Source: a virus. Taken from it: 31,628 nt of DNA. The notes beneath the pieces were generated by a model. The model had not been told where the DNA came from, made no database searches, and was given only the letters and a program-made list of their open reading frames with translations. Shown piece by piece: positions 15,925-23,245 of this stretch. Made by a program: the position numbers and the translations under genes. Each line of letters begins with the position of its first letter. Positions within the stretch are counted from its first letter, which is position 1. The stretch is from the IMG/VR virus record IMGVR_UViG_3300031825_000409, positions 1 through 31,628 of that record; one strand, written 5' to 3'.

Positions 15925-15934
15925 AAGGGCTGCC

Positions 15935-16516
15935 GTGAACCGCTACCGAATGTTGCTGGCGACAATCGCGATCGCGGCCGTGGCGAGTGGACTTCTGTCC
16001 CTGGCGCCGGCGGGTGGGACCGCCCTCGCGGCGGTCGTCGTGATGTTCGTGGCGCTCGCGGGACTGGTCATCCGGCTCCTCACCACGGCCCGCGACGAGT
16101 ATTCGCCCTGGCCGGCGCTCCGGTTCCTGGAGAGCGATCCAAACGCCGCTCCAGCCTTGGTAATCCTTGTCGCCATCCTCGTCGTCGCGGGCGCCTTGGC
16201 TCTCGGGGATGATTGGTTCTCGAACCCCATGCTCTGGTACGGCGTGGCGCTGTTTGCCCTCGGCCAATGCGCGTGGCTGGTGAGGCTTGCATTGCTCCCG
16301 GTCCAACGCTCGGAACGGTGGCGGCGATTGCTGGCGATCGCTCTCCTGGCCGCGCCGACCGTGCCCTATGGCCTTGTCATGTTCGGCCAGATCGTGGTGC
16401 AGGGCGACATCGCGTGGATGGCCCTGCCTCTCGCCCTGCCAGGCCTCGTCGCCACGCCTTTCGTCGCCTTCGCCTGTCGGCGCGTCTTGGTGTCTTCGGG
16501 TCGATCAGTCGCCTGA
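15935..16516 (+). CDS. polytopic membrane protein, putative immunity
   Basis: A 193-residue protein with about six hydrophobic segments and no catalytic motif. GTG at 15935 follows CAAGGGC. Its last third (RWRRLLAIALLAAP...PYG) resembles the same part of the 17367 gene (RWWRIVVISLLMAP...AYF), and the two toxins they face are also homologous, which supports pairing. It converges on the 16519-17151 gene with two bases between stops. Polytopic inner membrane immunity proteins usually protect against toxins acting at or across the inner membrane. Function is inferred from layout. Confidence 0.6.
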   Translation: MNRYRMLLATIAIAAVASGLLSLAPAGGTALAAVVVMFVALAGLVIRLLTTARDEYSPWPALRFLESDPNAAPALVILVAILVVAGALALGDDWFSNPMLWYGVALFALGQCAWLVRLALLPVQRSERWRRLLAIALLAAPTVPYGLVMFGQIVVQGDIAWMALPLALPGLVATPFVAFACRRVLVSSGRSVA

Positions 16517-16518
16517 GA

Positions 16519-17151
16519 TCAGAATTCACGTCGCGGGACAGGCCCCCAACGGTCGAGGTTGGGGATGTCGGGAATCCTGGAACGCCAGCCCGGCGTGTCT
16601 CGGTCCCCAACCCTGAAGCCGAATTGGGCCTGGGTGCCATCGGCGACCACACCGTTGGAGTTGGAGGTCAGAACACCGTAGGGCGCTCTCGACCGCTCGA
16701 CCCGGCCCGCTTCCGCCTGAACGGGCTTGATAGCGTCCTTCGCCGTCACGCCGGGCAGGTCGGTCCTGTAGAGAACGCGCTCGCCCTTCCGGTAATCAGG
16801 ACTCTCCCGCGCGGGCGTCACCTGAGCGTGGACGCCGTGCCAGGAAGGCCCGCCTCGATAGATATACTGTTCCCTTCCATCATCGTACTCGACGTACATG
16901 TGATCCTTGGGACTGCCCCTAAAGACCGCCGGATAGGCCCATACGGTCACCTGGGTCCCGGGCTTCTTCGGAGCCCTTGCGAGGTCGAGGTGGTCCTTGA
17001 TCGACATCGGCCGAAACGCCAGCGGATCCTCCCTCGGCGGCCCGAGGGGATTCAACACGCCGGGCTGCCGCATCGGCGTGCTCTTGGGCCCGAACCGCTC
17101 GAGCTCGTCCCAGATCGCCGCTCGGACGGGCGGCTGCGTCTTGCCGGCCAT
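16519..17151 (-). CDS. putative toxin 1 (MAGKTQPP-type N-terminus)
   Basis: A 210-residue Cys-free protein. Residues 1-67 are nearly the same as in the 18165-18854 protein (MAGKTQPPVRAAIWDE, KSTPMRQPGV, FRPMSIKDHLDLARAPKK). The rest is a more divergent domain sharing DHMYVEYDDG, RGGPS, RKGE/M, LPGVTA and SNSN blocks with its paralogue; His and the SNSN stretch could be functional. I do not recognise the family. Its ATG shares a base with the stop of a 16-codon coat leader peptide, so it borrows the coat translation signal. It converges on a membrane protein gene. Toxin role is inferred from the shared N-domain/variable C-domain layout and partner gene. Confidence 0.6.
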   Translation of the reverse strand: MAGKTQPPVRAAIWDELERFGPKSTPMRQPGVLNPLGPPREDPLAFRPMSIKDHLDLARAPKKPGTQVTVWAYPAVFRGSPKDHMYVEYDDGREQYIYRGGPSWHGVHAQVTPARESPDYRKGERVLYRTDLPGVTAKDAIKPVQAEAGRVERSRAPYGVLTSNSNGVVADGTQAQFGFRVGDRDTPGWRSRIPDIPNLDRWGPVPRREF

Positions 17152-17201
17152 CAGCGCGCCTCCCGCGTCACCGCGGTGGCGGTCAGGATGGAATTGGTCA
17201 T
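17151..17201 (-). pseudogene. 16-residue truncated coat leader peptide coupled to toxin 1
   Basis: ATG at 17201 with the coat ribosome site (GAAGGACACCGG) opens the first 15 coat codons (MTNSILTATAVTREA), then Arg and TGA, which overlaps the toxin ATG as TGATG. It is a duplicated coat 5' end turned into a translational coupler. Confidence 0.85.
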
Positions 17202-17316
17202 CCGGTGTCCTTCGATGATGTTGTTGATGTGGAGCCGCGCGCAGGCGTCCGAGGCGCTTCAGGCGCGTGCTCGGGCCCGGCCCGTCAGGCGCCTCGGGAA
17301 GGGAAGCCGTTGCGGT
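17156..17316. repeat. coat gene 5' end and leader, copy 2
   Basis: Near-identical to 15673-15885 (see that entry), with an internal deletion of about 55 bases. The duplicated leader lies directly upstream of the second immunity-toxin unit and feeds toxin 1. Confidence 0.92.
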
Positions 17317-17327
17317 TGGGAATGGAG

Positions 17328-17374
17328 TTGCGACGCTACCGCTGGCCGGTTAGCGTATCGAACAAAATGGGAAC
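17328..17374 (+). promoter_or_regulatory. SOS promoter of the 17367 membrane gene
   Basis: TTGCGA (17328-17333), 17-base spacer, TAGCGT (17351-17356), then a perfect LexA box GAACAAAATGGGAAC (17360-17374) that covers the expected transcription start and the ATG at 17367. Transcripts would be leaderless or nearly so. Confidence 0.7.
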
Positions 17375-17783
17375 TCGAACAGCTATGGGCCGGTATAAGC
17401 TCGCCGCCGCGGTGACGCTGAGCTCGTTTGTCGCCACCATGATATCGCTCGTCACGCAGGAAGGCGGCTTTTTCTATGTCCTCCTGCTGCTTTGGATTGG
17501 CGGCTCGGCCGTGTGGCTGTTTCAGTTGGGCCGCGCGGGCCCTCCTGCGAACGAGAAGGCCCGATGGTGGCGCATCGTCGTCATTTCGCTGCTCATGGCG
17601 CCGTGGTCGGCCTACTTCGCGATGGTGATATGGCTGGTCCTGCCTTTGGTGCTGACCCCTTCCCGGCCAGACGACACATGGCTTGACGCCATGGCCCTCA
17701 CCATCCCGTTCTTGGCGACAGCGCCGTTCGCCTGGAAGGCCTACAAGACGGCGTTTGCGCGAGCACACTGGGTGAAGAGATGA
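17367..17783 (+). CDS. polytopic membrane protein, putative immunity
   Basis: About 138 residues with four hydrophobic segments. The start may be ATG 17367, inside the LexA box as at 23754, or ATG 17385. Its C-terminal half resembles that of the 15935 protein. It overlaps the next membrane gene by ATGA, giving a two-gene immunity operon that converges on toxin 2. No enzyme motif is seen. Confidence 0.6.
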   Translation: MGTRTAMGRYKLAAAVTLSSFVATMISLVTQEGGFFYVLLLLWIGGSAVWLFQLGRAGPPANEKARWWRIVVISLLMAPWSAYFAMVIWLVLPLVLTPSRPDDTWLDAMALTIPFLATAPFAWKAYKTAFARAHWVKR

Positions 17784-18178
17784 GGGCCAGCGGCGCAACC
17801 TCCATCCTCCTGCGACCTATCGGGCGCTACCTGTGGCCGTGGCTGCTCTATTGCGCATCGGTGGTGGCTCTTGTCCCCCAGGCGCCATGGAGTGGGCCGG
17901 TGGCAGGAGGCTTGTACGTCATCGCGTCGATCTGGTGGATCGTCGCGACGGCGGCGGCCGCTCACCCAAGGCCCGGCCATTTCGCGATGGTGTGGATTCC
18001 CAGCGTCCCGCCGGTCTTGATCCTGATCCTCTTCGTCTGGGCCTTCACGACCATCGACGCCGCCGCCATGGCCCTGGCTCCGATGGTGGCGATCGCGCTC
18101 GCCTTTCTCCTCGCCTCGCTCGGCGGCGCCATCGCATTGTGGGCCCGCAGCCGGCGAGGTCGCCCTAGCGACGGGTGA
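17780..18178 (+). CDS. second polytopic membrane protein, putative immunity
   Basis: A 132-residue protein with four hydrophobic segments (about residues 15-32, 40-60, 70-88, 95-122) and a basic tail. It is coupled to the 17367 gene by a 4-base overlap and its last 14 bases overlap the end of the toxin 2 gene on the other strand. Probably part of the same protection unit; family not recognised. Confidence 0.6.
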   Translation: MRASGATSILLRPIGRYLWPWLLYCASVVALVPQAPWSGPVAGGLYVIASIWWIVATAAAAHPRPGHFAMVWIPSVPPVLILILFVWAFTTIDAAAMALAPMVAIALAFLLASLGGAIALWARSRRGRPSDG

Positions 18179-18854
18179 GCGGAGCGTCCCTCAGACGCGT
18201 GCTGGCGCCCCAGGCGTCAGGATGCCGGGGTCGACCTGGAAAGAGTGGGTCCGTAACCTCGGCGGCATAGGTGTTCGAGTTGGAGCCGGGTCCATAGCGC
18301 CGAGGCGTCCGAGCCAAGTCGTTGGCGACCAGTTGTCCTCGTATGGAGGCTCCCTGCGCCGTAACGCCTGGTAGATAGCCGCTCGCGACCACCATGCCCT
18401 TGCGGTTGTCGATGCTACGGTCCGCCGGCACGACAGCGGCCTTGACCCGGAGGGAGCCGTCCAGCGCCCCGCGTGCAAAGCCGAACCCTCCTGCGGAAGG
18501 GCCGCCCCGCGCGATGAGGCGGTCGGCGCCGTCGTCGTACTCTACGTACATGTGGTCGGGCGTGAACGCTGTCACGAACCCCGGCAGGCCAACACCCGTC
18601 GCCCCCTTCAATTTCTCCGACAGGATATCGTAGGACCAGAGCACCACATCCGTCTCGCCTCGGCGCTTCTTCGGCGCCCTGGCGAGATCGAGATGGTCCT
18701 TGATCGACATCGGCCGGAACGCCAGCGGATCCTCCTTCGGCGGCCCAAGGGGATTCGACACGCCGGGCTGCCGCATCGGCGTGCTCTTGGGCCAGAAGGG
18801 CTCGATCTCGTCCCAGATCGCCGCCCGGGCCGGCGGTTGCGTCTTCCCCGCCAT
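18165..18854 (-). CDS. putative toxin 2 (MAGKTQPP-type N-terminus)
   Basis: A 229-residue protein, paralogue of 16519-17151: shared residues 1-68 (AIWDEIEPFWPKSTPMRQPG and SIKDHLDLARAPKK) and a related C-terminal domain with DHMYVEYDDG, RGGPS, YLPGVTAQG and GPGSNSNTYA. Start ATG 18854 shares a base with the scaffolding A stop (TGATG), so it is made with the scaffold. The conserved N-part with a diverging C-part is the polymorphic toxin layout; the N-part could be a delivery or packaging tag. It converges on two membrane protein genes. Activity unknown. Confidence 0.6.
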   Translation of the reverse strand: MAGKTQPPARAAIWDEIEPFWPKSTPMRQPGVSNPLGPPKEDPLAFRPMSIKDHLDLARAPKKRRGETDVVLWSYDILSEKLKGATGVGLPGFVTAFTPDHMYVEYDDGADRLIARGGPSAGGFGFARGALDGSLRVKAAVVPADRSIDNRKGMVVASGYLPGVTAQGASIRGQLVANDLARTPRRYGPGSNSNTYAAEVTDPLFPGRPRHPDAWGASTRLRDAPLTRR

Positions 18855-19675
18855 CACCGCCCCCTCGCCGCCTGGGCGTTGCGCCGGGCCATCCATTCCT
18901 TGGTGCCGAGCTCGTCGCGCACGCCGCCGCCGCCGGCCGCACCGCCCCTCACCCTCACCGCCGGGCGCACCGCCTGGGCCTGGGCCGTGGCCTCCTGCTG
19001 CGAGGCCTGATCGGCCCGCCAGGCCTTGTGCAGCAGCTTCCAGAGGCGGGGATCGGCCATCTCGGCCAGCTCCTCCATCGTCACGCCGAAGGCCTGGGCG
19101 TACTCGACCAGCTTGGCCGCCGTGTCGGGCGACCAGCCGTCGATCTCCCGGGCCAGGGTCCGGCCGGTTTCGGCCATCCGTTCGGCCGCCTCGCGCGCGG
19201 CCTCCAGCTCGGCGCGGGATTCGCCGTGCGTCACCGCCTCGGCCAGGCGCTCGCGGGTGCGGGCCAGGGCCTCGAACTTCGCCCACAGCCGCTCCGCGCC
19301 CTGCGGATCGGCGGCGGCGTGGGCCTGCCAGTCCACCTCCTGGAACTCGGCCAGGTAGTGGTCCAGCGCGGCCAGCCGCGCGCGGTCCTCGCCCGCGCCC
19401 GCGCCGGCCCGCCGGGTCAGCGCCTGCCGCTCGGCCTCCAGAGCCCGGCGGTGCTCGGCCAGCTCCTGGGTCTTGCGGGTGTAGTCCGCCTGCCGCAGGA
19501 ACGCGCCCTCCAGCGCGCCCGGCAGCACGTGGACCTGGCCGTCGAGCTCCACCTCGAACAGGTCCTCCTCCTCAGGCGTCTCGCCCTCGGCCGGGGCCGC
19601 GTCCTCGGCCTCGAAGGCGAGCTCGTCGGCGCGCACGGGCTCCTCGCCCGCCGCGATGGGGTCTTGGTCTTCCAT
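18854..19675 (-). CDS. capsid scaffolding protein, copy A
   Basis: A 273-residue acidic, mainly helical protein with no enzyme motif, placed between portal and coat genes. An acidic N-terminus (DELAFEAEDAAPAEGE) and beta patch (ELDGQVHVLPGAL) are followed by a long coiled coil (QELAEHRRALEAERQAL) and a Gly-rich hinge before the basic C-terminus LGTKEWMARRNAQAARGR, where P22-type scaffolds bind the coat. It is near-identical to copy B at both ends but differs clearly in the middle (about residues 85-150). It is coupled to toxin 2 by TGATG. Confidence 0.75.
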   Translation of the reverse strand: MEDQDPIAAGEEPVRADELAFEAEDAAPAEGETPEEEDLFEVELDGQVHVLPGALEGAFLRQADYTRKTQELAEHRRALEAERQALTRRAGAGAGEDRARLAALDHYLAEFQEVDWQAHAAADPQGAERLWAKFEALARTRERLAEAVTHGESRAELEAAREAAERMAETGRTLAREIDGWSPDTAAKLVEYAQAFGVTMEELAEMADPRLWKLLHKAWRADQASQQEATAQAQAVRPAVRVRGGAAGGGGVRDELGTKEWMARRNAQAARGR

Positions 19676-19788
19676 GATGATCCTTGGGGTTAGCGCCCGC
19701 GGGCGCAGCCGATCGCGTCCCGCGCCGATGGGCGGCGCGCACGCTCAATCTCGCGAGTGATCCAGAGTCGAGACCCGAAGGCCCGCGC

Positions 19789-20199
19789 CTATCGCCGGTA
19801 GCCCGTGTCGGAATCGTGGCTGAAGGCGAGCTTCTCGTCTCCCGACAGCCACAGCCGCGCCACCGCGCTGCTTGTCGTGTAGGCGCCCGAGCAGGCGACA
19901 CAGGCGCCGGCCGAATCCATCGCCTTGACGGTGAACCCATCGTCGCCGGGGGCATGCACCTTCAGCGCGAGGTCGTCGCAGGTCCCGAGGCAGCGCTGCG
20001 TCAGCACGTCGCCGGATTCCCGGGCGACGGTTAACGCCGCCACGTCGTGACGGCTCATGTCGTCACCTTGAGTCATCAGTTCGAACTCGAAGGTCGGCTG
20101 GCCCCGCGGCGCCAGCGTCAGCAACGGCGGAATGGCGAAGCCGACCACCAGTCCCACCAGGAACGGTGTCGGGCGAAGAGCCTCCCTGAGGGCGTTCAC
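19789..20199 (-). CDS. membrane-anchored periplasmic protein, putative immunity (second)
   Basis: A 136-residue protein with an N-terminal membrane anchor (about residues 13-31) and a periplasmic domain with C-L-G-T-C-D-D-L and a second Cys pair (CVAC). It is a paralogue of the preceding gene, which has C-R-G-G-C-D-D-L and the same 'FVAIRT/LTVARES' type strand before it. Start GTG 20199 overlaps the previous stop as GTGA. Periplasmic, tethered immunity fits a toxin that acts in the periplasm. About 110 bases between its stop and scaffolding A hold no clear feature. Confidence 0.55.
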   Translation of the reverse strand: MNALREALRPTPFLVGLVVGFAIPPLLTLAPRGQPTFEFELMTQGDDMSRHDVAALTVARESGDVLTQRCLGTCDDLALKVHAPGDDGFTVKAMDSAGACVACSGAYTTSSAVARLWLSGDEKLAFSHDSDTGYRR

Positions 20200-20504
20200 T
20201 TGGGGAGTCCCAAGGGGACGCTGTCCGCACCGCTGAGTTCGACAGGCAGCTCGCCGCCTCGCGCCACGACCAGATCGTCGCAACCGCCCCGACAGGCTTG
20301 TCGCAGGTCCAGCTCGCGAGTGCGGATCGCCACGAAAGCCCCGCCTCGCGCGTTGACGTCCTGCCCCGAAATCCTGAGATCCGTCACCGGACGCTGCGCC
20401 ACCTCCCGATGAGGCCAGACCAACCCCACAGAGAGCCACGCTGCGGCCCCGAGGATGGCCCCGCCCGCGAACTTCAATATGGCTCCTGGCCAGTTCCGGA
20501 TCAT
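20196..20504 (-). CDS. membrane-anchored periplasmic protein, putative immunity (first)
   Basis: A 102-residue protein with one N-terminal membrane segment (about residues 9-29) and a short periplasmic domain with the motif CRGGCDDLVV. Start ATG 20504 follows GGGGAAA. A strong promoter with an embedded LexA box lies upstream at 20527-20555, so it can be expressed apart from the toxin gene that precedes it. Its close paralogue follows with a GTGA overlap. Family not recognised. Confidence 0.6.
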   Translation of the reverse strand: MIRNWPGAILKFAGGAILGAAAWLSVGLVWPHREVAQRPVTDLRISGQDVNARGGAFVAIRTRELDLRQACRGGCDDLVVARGGELPVELSGADSVPLGLPK

Positions 20505-20526
20505 GCCTGAGATTTCCCCACAAGCC

Positions 20527-20555
20527 ACGCTAGCGCGAACGGAACAGGAACTCAA
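20527..20555 (-). promoter_or_regulatory. SOS promoter of the periplasmic immunity pair
   Basis: On the minus strand TTGAGT (20555-20550), 17-base spacer, TAGCGT (20532-20527). A perfect LexA box GAACGGAACAGGAAC (20537-20551) fills the spacer and overlaps the -35. The -35 overlaps the toxin stop codon. Confidence 0.75.
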
Positions 20556-21103
20556 CTCTGCGGCGGAGCCTTGTAGGTCGGCGCATAGTCGACCGGCTTG
20601 GGCCCGGTCCTCGAGAGCGGCCGGAGGGGCCTTGTCTGTAGATGATCGGGCGCGACGGGACGGCCTTCCCGCGCCGCCTGCAGACCCTCGTGATTGTTGC
20701 GCAGGTCCATGATGGACTCGGCGAGGACCTGCCGGGGATCGGGCACGTCCCGCTCGACGGGAACGTCCCTGACCTTCGCCTTGTAGCCGCGCCAGAGGTC
20801 CTTGCCCTCGTCCCAGAGGTTCTCCCCTTCGTGATAGACCCCGGCCGCCCATGCGAACGCGGGATCGATCTCCTCGGCCATTCGCTTCGACCACCGCGCG
20901 TGCCGCATCGCGTCTTGGGCGTTGTTGTGCGGCCGAACTCCGTCGGCCCAGGCGAGATCCTTCTCCTCGTCCGCGATCCGCTTTCCCGCCTCGATCTTGG
21001 CGGGGATGTTGAACCACTGTTTCTCCGGCGCGCGCGTACGGTTCAACGCCACCGCGTTTCGGCTCAGTCGCTGCTGCGCTCGGGCCTGCAACGTGCCCGC
21101 CAT
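20552..21103 (-). CDS. putative toxin 3, DUF6973-like
   Basis: A 183-residue protein. The core (residues 55-130) has HNNAQDAMRHARWSKRM, then FAWAAGVYHEGENL and MDLRNNHEGL: the N-x-A-x-DAxRH, H-E and D-L-x-N-N-x-x-G pattern that I associate with DUF6973-type domains found in secreted and phage-linked proteins. The activity is not known to me. Start ATG 21103 shares a base with the scaffolding B stop, just as toxin 2 does with scaffolding A. Two periplasmic paralogues with their own SOS promoter follow, as expected for immunity. The N-terminal 30 residues are basic. Confidence 0.5.
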   Translation of the reverse strand: MAGTLQARAQQRLSRNAVALNRTRAPEKQWFNIPAKIEAGKRIADEEKDLAWADGVRPHNNAQDAMRHARWSKRMAEEIDPAFAWAAGVYHEGENLWDEGKDLWRGYKAKVRDVPVERDVPDPRQVLAESIMDLRNNHEGLQAAREGRPVAPDHLQTRPLRPLSRTGPKPVDYAPTYKAPPQS

Positions 21104-21930
21104 CACCGGCCCCTCGCCGCCTGGGCGTTGCGCCGGGCCATCCATTCCTTGGTCCCGAGTTCGTCGCGCACGCCGCCACCACCGGCCGCCCCGCCCGTCA
21201 CCCGCACCGCCGGGCGCACCGCCTGGGCCTGGGCGACGGCCTCCTGCTGCGAGGCCTCGTCAGCCCGCCAGGCCTTGTGGAGGATCTTCCACAGCCGGGG
21301 GTCCGCCGCTTCCGCCAGTTCCTCCATGGTCACGCCGAAGGCCTGGGCGTACTCGACCAGCTTGGCGGCCGTCTCCGGCGACCAGCCATCGATCTCCCGG
21401 GCGAGCGTCCGGCCGGTCTCGGCCATCCGTTCGGCCGCCTCGCGGGCCGCCCGCAGTTCCTCGCGGCTTTCGTGATGCGACAGCGCATAGGCGAACTCGT
21501 CCCGCAGCCCCCGCGTCTCCTGGAAGTCCTCCCACAGCGCCTGGGCGCGCCGCGGATCACCTTGCGCGAGCGCGCGCCAGTCCATCCCCTGGAAGGCCTC
21601 GATCTGCCGGTCCAGCGCCGCCAGGGTGGCGCGGTCCGCGGCCGCGCCCGACAACGACTTCCGTTCACCCGTTAGCGCCTGCCGTTCGGCCTCCAGCGCC
21701 CGGCGGTGCTCGGCCAGTTCCTGGGTCTTGCGGGTGTAGTCCGCCTGCCTGAGGAACGCGCCCTTCAGCGCGCCCGGCAGCACGTGGACCTGGCCGTCCA
21801 GCTCCAGCTCGAACAGGTCCTCGTCCTCAGGCGTCTCGCCCTCGGCCGGGGTCGCGTCCTCGGCCTCGAAGGCGAGCTCGTCGGCGCGCACGGGCTCCTC
21901 GCCCGCCGCGATGGGGTCTTGGTCTTCCAT
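21103..21930 (-). CDS. capsid scaffolding protein, copy B
   Basis: A 275-residue complete paralogue of scaffolding A, starting MEDQDPIAAGEEPVR and ending LGTKEWMARRNAQAARGR. The first 85 and last 115 residues are almost the same; the middle (GERKSLSGAAADRATLAAL to the YALSHHESREEL region) diverges. The 14 bases upstream (GATCCTTGGGGTTAGCG read on plus) are also duplicated upstream of copy A. Both copies lack disruptions. It is coupled to toxin 3 by TGATG. Confidence 0.75.
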   Translation of the reverse strand: MEDQDPIAAGEEPVRADELAFEAEDATPAEGETPEDEDLFELELDGQVHVLPGALKGAFLRQADYTRKTQELAEHRRALEAERQALTGERKSLSGAAADRATLAALDRQIEAFQGMDWRALAQGDPRRAQALWEDFQETRGLRDEFAYALSHHESREELRAAREAAERMAETGRTLAREIDGWSPETAAKLVEYAQAFGVTMEELAEAADPRLWKILHKAWRADEASQQEAVAQAQAVRPAVRVTGGAAGGGGVRDELGTKEWMARRNAQAARGR

Positions 21931-21944
21931 GATGATCCTTGGGG

Positions 21945-22475
21945 TTAGCGCCCGCGGGCGCGGTAATAGTCGTCGACCGGCCAGTACGGCGCCATCATCT
22001 GGGCGCCGCGCATGGCCATCCACTGCTTGGCGGTTCCGGCGCCTCGCCGGATCGCCTCGGCAATCCTTTCCCGATTGTCGTACAGGCGCTCGCTGGCCAC
22101 TCCACCCGCTATGCCCCCCAGGACGACACCTGCGGGCATCGTGACTTCCGCAAAGGGCCCGCCGGCGGCTCCCATAAGGCCGCCGACACCGGCGCCGATC
22201 CGACCGCCCAGTGCGCCTCCGGCCTTCGAGCCCACCCATGCGCCGCCTGCCTTGGCCAGGGCGCGCTTCTTATCGGGCGCTTCCATGAAATCGATGATTT
22301 CGTACACCTTCTCGGGACCGGCAGCGGCCGTCTTCGCCACGATGCGGGTCGCCTTTGCGGCTTCGCGCGGAATGCGCTTCACCGCCCCTTCCACGAGTTC
22401 CGTGGCCCCCGAGAGCGCCCCTTCGGCTGTGGTTTTGCTCCATTCATTCCGCCGCTGTCGTTCCTGATCGCTCAT
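21945..22475 (-). CDS. glycine-zipper protein, putative pore-forming toxin
   Basis: A 176-residue protein: charged helical N-part (MSDQERQRRNEWSK), then a long hydrophobic glycine-zipper stretch (about residues 75-132: KAGGALGGRIGAGVGGLMG and VVLGGIAGGVASERL), as in pore-forming bacteriocins and T6SS effectors. The C-terminus GTAKQWMAMRGAQ resembles the coat-binding tail of the scaffolding proteins (GTKEWMARRNAQ). Paralogue of 23242-23706. It sits 14 bases before scaffolding B and is divergent from a membrane protein gene. A structural or membrane-penetration role in ejection is the alternative. Confidence 0.5.
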   Translation of the reverse strand: MSDQERQRRNEWSKTTAEGALSGATELVEGAVKRIPREAAKATRIVAKTAAAGPEKVYEIIDFMEAPDKKRALAKAGGAWVGSKAGGALGGRIGAGVGGLMGAAGGPFAEVTMPAGVVLGGIAGGVASERLYDNRERIAEAIRRGAGTAKQWMAMRGAQMMAPYWPVDDYYRARGR

Positions 22476-22493
22476 GCTTTCGCCCTTTCGCCA

Positions 22494-22537
22494 TTGCGGA
22501 GGCTGCGCCTCCCGGTAGAGTGGAACGGGTGGAGAAC
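22494..22537 (+). promoter_or_regulatory. SOS promoter of the 22529 membrane gene
   Basis: TTGCGG (22494-22499), 16-base spacer, TAGAGT (22516-22521), then the perfect LexA box GAACGGGTGGAGAAC (22523-22537), which contains the GTG start at 22529. A small GGAGGC-TGC-GCCTCC hairpin overlaps the spacer. Confidence 0.7.
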
Positions 22538-23245
22538 GCGGACGAACAGACGCCTTCGCCCGGCGAGCCGCCCGCCGCGCCGGATCCGGCGGCCGAGGCC
22601 AAGCGGGCAGCGTGGGAACGGTATGCCGACGCCTCGGAGCGCAGCATCTCCAGCGCGCTCTGCCTGCCGCCCGGCCTCTACCTCTTCGGGTTCATCACCA
22701 GGGACGCCGAGCTTGCGCCCATCGCCTATGCCGGCTGGATCGTCGGCGTCCTGCTCTGGACGCAGTGGATTCCGACCCGGGTCCGGAAGCGTTCGCCGCC
22801 CGGCGACGCGCCGCTGGCGATGGCGTGGCTTGGCCTCGGCCTACTGGGTCTGCCGCTGTCGGTGCTGGTCCTGGCTGTCGCGCCCGAGGGGCACAGGGCC
22901 GTCTTCGGCTTCCCCGTCATCTTCGTCTGGTGCGGCGTCTTCATGCTGATCGCCAACCTCTTCGAGGCCCCCACGCCCTCGGCGCTCCGTCGTCGGGTCC
23001 TGGACGTGGGCGTCGTCGCCTACCTGGGCCAGGCCCTGCTCGCGGGCGCCGGCGGCGTGGCCCTCGTCACCCAGGAGGCGTCGCTGCATCCCTCGCTGGC
23101 GCCCTACGCCTATCTCCTCGCCCTCGGGTGCGCGGCGCTGGCCGTCGTGCTCGCCCTGGTCGGCCTCAGGCTGGCGGGCGATGCCCAGGAACCGCCCCTG
23201 CCGCACTGGATCGCCGACGGCGCCCCCGCGCCGAAGGGGCCCTAA
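22529..23245 (+). CDS. polytopic membrane protein, putative immunity
   Basis: A 238-residue protein with an acidic, Pro-rich N-terminus (MENADEQTPSPGEPP) and about six hydrophobic segments. GTG 22529 lies inside the LexA box; GTG 22520 is a possible alternative. Its stop overlaps the stop of the converging glycine-zipper gene by three to four bases. A multi-span inner membrane partner is what is known for pore-forming colicins. Function inferred. Confidence 0.6.
   Translation: MENADEQTPSPGEPPAAPDPAAEAKRAAWERYADASERSISSALCLPPGLYLFGFITRDAELAPIAYAGWIVGVLLWTQWIPTRVRKRSPPGDAPLAMAWLGLGLLGLPLSVLVLAVAPEGHRAVFGFPVIFVWCGVFMLIANLFEAPTPSALRRRVLDVGVVAYLGQALLAGAGGVALVTQEASLHPSLAPYAYLLALGCAALAVVLALVGLRLAGDAQEPPLPHWIADGAPAPKGP

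Noticed and set aside
18700-19693. Long plus-strand frames opposite scaffolding A (and the equivalent opposite B)
   Set aside because: Very Pro/Arg-rich translations that exist only because the coiled-coil genes are GC-rich.
22012-22467. Plus-strand frame opposite the 21945 gene as a convergent immunity
   Set aside because: Pro/Ala/Ser-rich shadow without membrane segments, ribosome site or LexA box.
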